Shown: positions 19,025 through 23,572 of the stretch, in pieces
Position numbering within the stretch: position 1 is the first letter of the stretch
Layout: every line of letters starts with the position of its first letter
Assembly (NCBI GenBank): GCA_016720075.1
Contig: JADJXW010000012.1
Span: 1 to 23,572, forward strand
Direction: 5' to 3'
Length of the DNA stretch: 23,572 nt
Source of the DNA: Pseudomonadota bacterium
GTDB taxonomy: Bacteria; Pseudomonadota; Gammaproteobacteria; Steroidobacterales; Steroidobacteraceae
The notes under the pieces: model-generated
Told to the model about the DNA's origin: nothing
What the model saw: only the letters and a program-made list of their open reading frames with translations
Database searches by the model: none
Translations under genes and position numbers: made by a program

Positions 19025-19509
19025 TTCGCCGGCGGCGCGGGCATGGGGCTCATCATCGACGCGGCCATGGCGCGCCTACCCATCATGACCGTCTGCTCGC
19101 CGCCGGCGCGGAACTTCAGCGTTACCGGCACTTTTTCGCCCGCCCGCAGCGGTCGCTGGAGCTTGATGAACATGATGTGCAGGCTGCGTGGCTTGAGTTC
19201 AACACGGCCCTGCGCGGGTATGGCGATGCCCTCCGGCAATTCGCGCATGCGCATCATGCCGTTCTCCAACTGCACGGTGTGGATCTGCACTTCGGAGCTG
19301 ACCGGCGAGCTTGCCGCCACCAGCTGATCGGCCGACTTGCCGTCGTTCACGATAGTCATGAACCCGCCGCCATCGCGCTGACCCTCGGCCGTTTCTCGGG
19401 CCCACGGGGCTTCGATGCGCAGTTGCGCGGGCGCGACTGCAGGCACATTGCGGATTCCCGTCGCCATGAAGGCCAGCGCCAGCATTGCGATCATCGAGTG
19501 CGACTTCAT
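19021..19509 (-). CDS. PCuAC family periplasmic copper chaperone
   Basis: Intact 162-codon gene. Signal peptide MKSHSMIAMLALAFMATGIR, then the PCuAC (DUF461) fold: LRIEAPWARETAEGQRDGGG, FMTIVNDGKSADQLVAASSP, EVQIHTVQLENGMMRMREL and ELKPRSLHIMFIKLQRPLRA. The copper site is visible as a His ten residues before a Met (H-T-V...R-M) and a downstream H-I-M. The tail is Met-rich (MMGRRAMAASMMSPMP), which may add low-affinity Cu(I) sites. Family role: bind Cu(I) in the periplasm and pass it to CuA with Sco proteins. A ribosome site (GGAGACGCCAG) precedes the ATG ending at 19509. A frame from the upstream transporter runs into this gene without a stop, but an alternative frame gives a TGA overlapping this ATG, the more likely arrangement. 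Confidence 0.9.
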   Translation of the reverse strand: MKSHSMIAMLALAFMATGIRNVPAVAPAQLRIEAPWARETAEGQRDGGGFMTIVNDGKSADQLVAASSPVSSEVQIHTVQLENGMMRMRELPEGIAIPAQGRVELKPRSLHIMFIKLQRPLRAGEKVPVTLKFRAGGEQTVMMGRRAMAASMMSPMPAPPAK

Positions 19510-20591
19510 CTGGCGTCTCCTTTGCCGAGAACGTAATTCTGCACCTGCCGAGGCCCGATTGGCCACTGGCATCCCGCGCTCGTACCAGCCCCTGCTGCCG
19601 TTGACGATCTTCACGACTGACAGCATCACGGGCACTTCGATGAGCACACCCACCACCGTGGCCAGCGCGGCGCCGGATTCGAAGCCGAACAGGCTGATCG
19701 CCGCCGCCACGGCGAGCTCGAAGAAATTGCTGGCGCCAATCAGCGCCGAGGGTCCCGCGACGCAGTGCGCCTCACCCGTGGCGCGATTCAGCAGGTAGGC
19801 AAGCCCGGAGTTGAAGTAGACCTGGATGAGAATGGGAACCGCCAGCAATGCGATCACGAGGGGCTGGCGCAGGATCTGCTCTCCCTGGAAGCCGAACAGC
19901 AGCACCAGCGTGAGCAGCAGCGCCACGAGACTGGCGGGACCTATGCGCCGCAAGGTGGCCGCCAGCTGGTCCGGTCCGCCGTTGGCGAGCAGCAGCCGCC
20001 TTGCCCCCTGCGCGATGAGCACCGGCACTACGATGTAGAGCCCGACCGACAGCAGCAGCGTGTCCCACGGCACGAGGATGGAAGACAGCCCGAGCAGCAG
20101 CGCCACGATGGGCGCGAAGGCGACCACCATGATCGCGTCGTTCAGCGCCACCTGCGACAGCGTGAAACGCGGCTCGCCCTCGCACAGGTTGCTCCAGACG
20201 AAGACCATTGCCGTGCAAGGGGCCGCGGCCAGCAGGATGAGCCCTGCGATGTAGGAGTCGATCTGCGCGGCCGGCAGGTATGGCCGGAACAGGTAGCCGA
20301 TGAAGAACCAGCCGAGCAGCGCCATGGAGAACGGCTTCACCGCCCAGTTGACGAACAGGGTGACGCCGATGCCGCGCCAGTGCCGCCGACCTGGCGCAGC
20401 GCCGCGAAGTCGATCTTCATCAGCATCGGGATGATCATCAGCCAGATCAGCGCTGCGACCGGCAGGTTCACGTTGGCGATTTCGGCGCTGCCGATCGCGC
20501 GAAAGGTGCCAGGGAAGACATGGCCGATGGCGATGCCGATGACGATGCACGCGGCGACCCACAGGGTCAGGTAGCGTTCAAAACGGGACAT
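19506..20591 (-). CDS. acr3: Arsenite efflux transporter, ACR3 family
   Basis: About 361 residues with ten predicted membrane helices of the Acr3/bile-acid transporter superfamily; exports arsenite across the inner membrane. Segments: RYLTLWVAACIVIGIAIGHV; VNLPVAALIWLMIIPMLMKI; after a break near 20385 FVNWAVKPFSMALLGWFFIG; LAAAPCTAMVFVWSNLCEGE, carrying the Cys known to be essential in Acr3; NDAIMVVAFAPIVALLLGLS; VYFNSGLAYLLN; IGASNFFELAVAAAISLFG; and TVVGVLIEVPVMLSVVKIVN, followed by RGWYERG near the end. The C terminus is uncertain: the clean frame reads on into the PCuAC gene, while a one-base shift near 19550-19560 ends with TGA at 19506-19508 overlapping the PCuAC ATG. Start ATG ends at 20591, 15 bases after arsC. 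Confidence 0.9.
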
Positions 20592-20606
20592 GTTTCGGTT
20601 TCCAGG

Positions 20607-21083
20607 TCAGGCGAACTGCGTGCCGATGCGATCCATCTCGGCCTTCAGGCGGACGGGGTCCTTCTGCAGGTCCCTGAGCGGCAACGCGAGGAAAGCCTCG
20701 ATGCGGGAACGCAGCGTCCGGTAGGCCTTGTGGAATGCGGCATCGATCTGGGCATCGGTGCCGGTGACGGCGCGGGTCCTCCACTCCCAGTGAGTGCGCA
20801 GCACCGGCCCGAGATAGGCCGGACAGGTCTTCGCCGGCCGCACTACCGCAGACGGTGATCACGATGTCCGGCGTCACCGGCAGCCCATCCCACGACTTGC
20901 TGTGGTAGCCGCGGGTGTCGATGCCTTCACGGGCCAGCAGCGCCAGCGACCGCGGATGCACCTGCCCGGTGGGCTTGCTTCCCGCACTGAGCGCCCGCCA
21001 GCCGGGCGGGGCCGGCGATTGAACGTGGCCTCGCCGAGGATCGACCGGCAGGAATTGCCGGTGCACAGGAACAGGACATTCAT
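20607..21083 (-). CDS. arsC: Arsenate reductase, thioredoxin-coupled LMW-phosphatase type
   Basis: About 158 residues; reduces arsenate to arsenite for export by Acr3. The N terminus MNVLFLCTGNSCRSILGEA carries the C-x5-R phosphatase loop (Cys7, Arg13). After a break near 21025 it continues WRALSAGSKPTGQVHPRSLA, GYHSKSWDG and DIVITVCGSAAGE. After breaks near 20835 and 20780 come KTCPAYLGPVLRTHW and DAAFHKAYRTLRSRIEAFLA, ending AEMDRIGTQFA. The cysteines in VCGSAAGE and TCPAYLG correspond to the redox relay pair of thioredoxin-linked ArsC; both are present but in different frames. Start ATG ends at 21083 with GAGGAAG upstream. Located between arsR (18-base gap) and acr3. Confidence 0.88.
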
Positions 21084-21101
21084 CGAATCGGGCTTCCTCT
21101 G

Positions 21102-21446
21102 TCAGGCGGACTTTCTGGAGCGCGCGGTGACGACCGGCGGGCAGGACGTGGAACCGGATGACCCCAGCGAACAGCAGTTGTCCGTCAGGAAAAACATCAG
21201 CGCGTTCATGCGCTCGATGCTGGCGCTGTAGAAGACAAAGCGCCCATCCGTCGTGACTCGACCAGGCCCGCCTGCGATAGCTCCTTCCAGGTGGAAGGAA
21301 AGCGTGGGGCCGGGGATCCGGAGTCCCTGACCGATGTCACCGGCCGGATAACCTTCCGGCCCCCGCCTGACCAACAGGCGGAACACCTCCAGTCGGGAGG
21401 CGTGCGCGAGCGCGGCCAGGGCCTGAATCACTGCTGCGGGTTTCAT
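21102..21446 (-). CDS. arsR: ArsR/SmtB family arsenite-responsive repressor
   Basis: About 114 residues: MKPAAVIQALAALAHASRLE, FRLLVRRGPEGYPAGDIGQG, then the recognition region PGPTLSFHL. Two compensating indels near 21250-21295 turn the expected LKELSQAGLVESRR into an off-frame segment before GRFVFYSASIERMNALMFFL. The C-terminal tail TDNCCSLGSSGSTSCPP has a vicinal Cys pair and a third Cys, resembling the C-terminal As(III) site of the Acidithiobacillus ferrooxidans ArsR type rather than the helix-3 CxC site of plasmid R773 ArsR. ATG ending at 21446 is chosen as start because the family N terminus begins there; a longer in-frame start at 21482 exists. First gene of the operon, so likely autoregulatory. 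Confidence 0.88.
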   Translation of the reverse strand: MKPAAVIQALAALAHASRLEVFRLLVRRGPEGYPAGDIGQGLRIPGPTLSFHLEGAIAGGPGRVTTDGRFVFYSASIERMNALMFFLTDNCCSLGSSGSTSCPPVVTARSRKSA

Positions 21447-21536
21447 ATTTCCATTATTCGTGAACTGTCGATCCTTGTCCACATTGCTGACAACGGGACT
21501 CGATTCACGGATGATCGGGAAAACAGGGGGAACCTC
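21447..21536. promoter_or_regulatory. Divergent promoter region, arsR versus repeat-protein gene
   Basis: Ninety bases between divergent starts. It is more AT-rich than its surroundings and contains a loose inverted pair, TTCGTGAA (about 21458) and TTCACGGA (about 21505), that could be an ArsR operator. A TTGTCA on the minus strand (about 21488-21493) could be a -35, but no convincing -10 follows. Placement is tentative. Confidence 0.3.
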
Positions 21537-23374
21537 ATGAAACGCAGCTCTGTGGGATTCACGCGGACCGCGCTCCTTGCGCTTGGACTGGCGTTCGCGG
21601 CGCCGTCAGGTGCCCAGACCCAGGGCAACGTCACCTTCGCCTGCGACCGCGCCTGCCTCGGGCGCATCGTGGATGCCTATTTCGCTGGCCTGGTTGCCAA
21701 CGATCCTGCGCTGGTTCCACTGGCGCCGGGAGCGAAGCTAACGCTGAACGATGATGTTGTCGCACCAGGCAAGCTCTTCTGGGACCAGGCCGCCTCGGTG
21801 CAGTCGCGCATCGACATCGCCAATCCGCGCTGGGGTGATACCGGCACGCAGGCGGTGATCAACAACGCCGATGGCTCGCAGCATGTCTACGCATTCCGAC
21901 TCAAGGTGAAGGCCAACCGCATCACGGAGGTCGAGGCCATCCTGGTACGCAACGCGCAGGAAGGTGGGCTGTACGACACCCGATCGCTGCAGCGGGCGAA
22001 TCCCAACTTCAACACACGCATCCGCCCGGCCGAGCAGGACTCCTACCACGATCTGGTGGCGGCCGCCGAGGGCTACTGGCGGGCGTTCAACACCAACGGC
22101 TCGCCTGAGTACCACCGCGCCGAGTTCTGGCCCGGCGTGCTGCGGCTGGAGAACGGCGTGCGCACCACGGATGTTTCCGTGGCTGGCAGTGCGCCCATGA
22201 GCGCGGCGGAGCAGTTCGACCTGGGATATCACGCCGGCCGCAATGTGTGGGACCTGCGCTATCCGGTGGTGGATGAAGAGTACGGCGTGGTGATGAGCTT
22301 CGCGCGGTTCGGACTGAAAAGCGGCGTCAAGCCGCTGCGTCCGGCCCAGGCCGCCGAGCGGCTGGTCGCGGAGTTCTTCGCGGTGCGCAAGGGAATCATC
22401 TTCGACATCCAGGCCGTGATGGTGAACCGCGACGAGAAACTCCCCTCGGCCTGGTCGCCGGACTACGGCCCGACGCGTGGCGGATGGGCCCCGGTCACCT
22501 GCAATCGTGCCTGCCTTACGGGCTTCATCGACGCCTACTACCAGGCGCTGCTCGCCAACGACGCCCGCGCGCTGCCGCAGGCAGCGGGCGCGCGCATCAC
22601 GCTCAATGGCGCGCAGACGGGGCTGGCCGGCGCGTTCTGGCCTGCCGCCAAGACCGTGCGCTGGCGTTTCGATGCGGTCAACGAACGCCTGGGTGACACC
22701 GGCACGCAGGTGGTCATCCTCAACGAGGATGGCTCCGAAACCATGGAAGTGCTGCGCCTGAAGGTGGCGCGCGGCGCCATTACGGAGATGGAGATCCTGC
22801 GCTGCTTCAAGGGCTGCGCCGGTGATGCCTGGTGGGGACCAGAGCAGCTCGACCCGAACCCTCGGCCTTCCTGCAGCTGCCGATCCCGCCCGCGGAACGT
22901 GATTCGTACTACGGGCTGGCCGCGGTTGCCGATGGCTACTTCCGCGCCTTCCAGACCAATGGCACGCCGGATTACCACCCCGCCGACCTGCTGCCCGACA
23001 CGACGCGTTTCGAGAACGGCACGCACTTCACCGGCACGGTGCGCAATGGCGCCTACGCTACCGCCGCCGCGGGCTTCGAACGAGGCAACTTCATCGGCCG
23101 AAACCTCTGGGACCGCCGTCAGGCCGTGATCGACGAGGAGCGCGGCATCGTGCTCACCATCCTTCGCTTCGGCAAGGTGGACGGCGCGCAGAACGCCTCC
23201 TCCGTCACTGCGTTCGACCGCATCGTTGGCGAGTTCTTTACCGTGAAATCCGGAAAGATCCAGGAGATCCAGGCCGTGCTGGTCAACCGCAATGATGCCG
23301 AACCCACGGGCTGGGATACGCGCTGGTTCGGCCCGGGGCCCGGCGGCTGGAAGAACATGCCGACGGGGCAATAG
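21537..23374 (+). CDS. Secreted four-repeat protein of unknown function (DUF8021/SnoaL-like by appearance)
   Basis: About 612 residues. Ribosome site AGGGGGAACCTC before ATG 21537; signal peptide MKRSSVGFTRTALLALGLAF ending in SGA. The mature protein is two clear repeats of about 290 residues: FACDRACLGRIVDAYFAGLV (Cys36) and VTCNRACLTGFIDAYYQALL (Cys about 322), each followed by GxxxTLN, GDTGTQxVI and a closing LKV..ITE motif. Each repeat itself has a second half starting DSYHDLVAAAEGYWRAFNTN or DSYYGLAAVADGYFRAFQTN, with ENG, GRNxWDxR and a closing IQAVxVNR motif, so there are four quarter units of about 145 residues. The helix-plus-sheet pattern and the CxRxCL start resemble the DUF8021 (NTF2-like) family, which usually has fewer units. 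One base is missing near 22862. No catalytic residues were recognised. It diverges from the ars operon. Confidence 0.8.
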
Positions 23375-23424
23375 TCCGGTTGCGGCGGCTGCTCAGACGT
23401 CTTCACGGGCGCGAGATCTAGAAT

Positions 23425-23452
23425 TGGTGGAAAGGGAGGGAATCGAACTCCA
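23425..23452 (-). other. tRNA/tmRNA 3'-end-like fragment (possible attachment site)
   Basis: On the minus strand the sequence reads a T-loop TTCGATT, then CCCTCCCTTTCCACCA, like the T-arm, acceptor strand and CCA end of a tRNA or tmRNA. The T-stem pairs poorly as written; one or two extra bases near 23448-23450 would restore GAGGG/CCCTC. No anticodon arm or matching 5' acceptor strand was found upstream on the minus strand within the window. It is either a tRNA 3' fragment left at an integration site, or the end of a longer RNA gene running off the right edge. Confidence 0.3.
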
Positions 23453-23500
23453 CCGTAACCGATTAGTTTGACTGCCGAGAGTCTGAGCGGCGAACCCAAA

Positions 23501-23525
23501 GTACCTCGAAATGTACCTATGAAAT
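23501..23525 (+). repeat. Short imperfect tandem repeat
   Basis: Two adjacent copies, GTACCTCGAAAT (23501-23512) and GTACCTATGAAAT (23513-23525). They lie about 50 bases from the tRNA-like fragment in the only low-G+C stretch of the window. Could be a protein-binding or recombination site. Confidence 0.35.
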
Positions 23526-23572
23526 CCAGCTCCAAAGCTTCCGCAGCCCTCACCGTCTCAGGCACCTCTCGG

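Larger units (their letters stand above)
23375..23572. other. Mostly non-coding right edge
   Basis: No convincing gene. Composition drops to lower G+C than the rest of the window. It contains the tRNA-3'-end-like sequence and the short tandem repeat listed separately. An ATG at 23519 opens a Ser/Ala-rich frame (MKSSSKASAALTVSGTS) that is open to the window edge, but 18 codons are too few to call. Confidence 0.4.

Noticed and set aside
23119..23565. 148-codon minus-strand frame reaching the right edge
   Set aside because: It overlaps the repeat-protein gene in antisense, crosses the tRNA-like fragment and shows no known motif.
23519..23572. Start of a gene at ATG 23519
   Set aside because: Only 18 codons before the window ends, no ribosome site and no recognisable family.

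Overview
The window is high-GC (roughly two-thirds G+C by eye) DNA from an aerobic Gram-negative proteobacterium. Evidence includes Sec-type signal peptides, periplasmic c-type cytochromes, PQQ-type quinoproteins, a HlyD/ABC export system and a Sco/PCuAC copper-delivery pair. The gene mix resembles environmental Gammaproteobacteria (Steroidobacter/Nevskia/Xanthomonas-like lineages), but that placement is inference. Almost every gene carries one or more single-base indels, often in G or C runs, while both sides of each break keep recognisable family sequence. This includes the housekeeping gene ppa, so the pattern looks like unpolished long-read error rather than gene decay. I therefore annotate broken frames as single genes and give approximate break positions. 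Only the sorbosone-dehydrogenase-like gene and the PCuAC gene look intact.

Layout. (1) 1-1721: end of a D-2-hydroxyacid (glyoxylate/hydroxypyruvate) reductase, then a D-glycerate 3-kinase, convergent with inorganic pyrophosphatase. (2) 1772-8332, plus strand: tightly packed MacB-like ABC ATPase, FtsX-type permease and HlyD-type periplasmic adaptor, with overlapping stop/start codons, followed 26 bases later by a secreted cytochrome c-PQQ dehydrogenase. (3) 8348-9574, minus: a soluble glucose/sorbosone-dehydrogenase-type propeller, convergent with region 2 across a strong hairpin. (4) 9654-12321, plus: one very large protein joining TPR repeats, a heptosyltransferase-like domain and a polysaccharide pyruvyl transferase domain. 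(5) 12318-18430: a minus-strand secreted protein (carboxypeptidase-regulatory-like domain, probable haem c site, propeller-like region), divergent from a plus-strand cluster of a second cytochrome c-PQQ quinoprotein and two tandem paralogous secreted proteins of unknown function. (6) 18441-21446, minus: arsR-arsC-acr3 followed without gaps by a PCuAC copper chaperone and a Sco protein. (7) 21537-23374, plus: a secreted protein built of four degenerate repeats (DUF8021/SnoaL-like by appearance). (8) 23375-23572: mostly non-coding, with a tRNA-3'-end-like sequence and a short tandem repeat.

Functionally the window combines periplasmic oxidation (two cytochrome c-linked quinoproteins and a PQQ-type propeller enzyme, none with PQQ biosynthesis genes nearby), efflux (the MacAB-like system and Acr3), and metal handling (arsenic detoxification fused transcriptionally to copper delivery). 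The most unusual items are the ars-copper chaperone operon, the three-part TPR/glycosyltransferase/pyruvyltransferase protein, the four-repeat secreted protein, and the quinoprotein plus tandem-paralogue cluster whose substrate is unknown.
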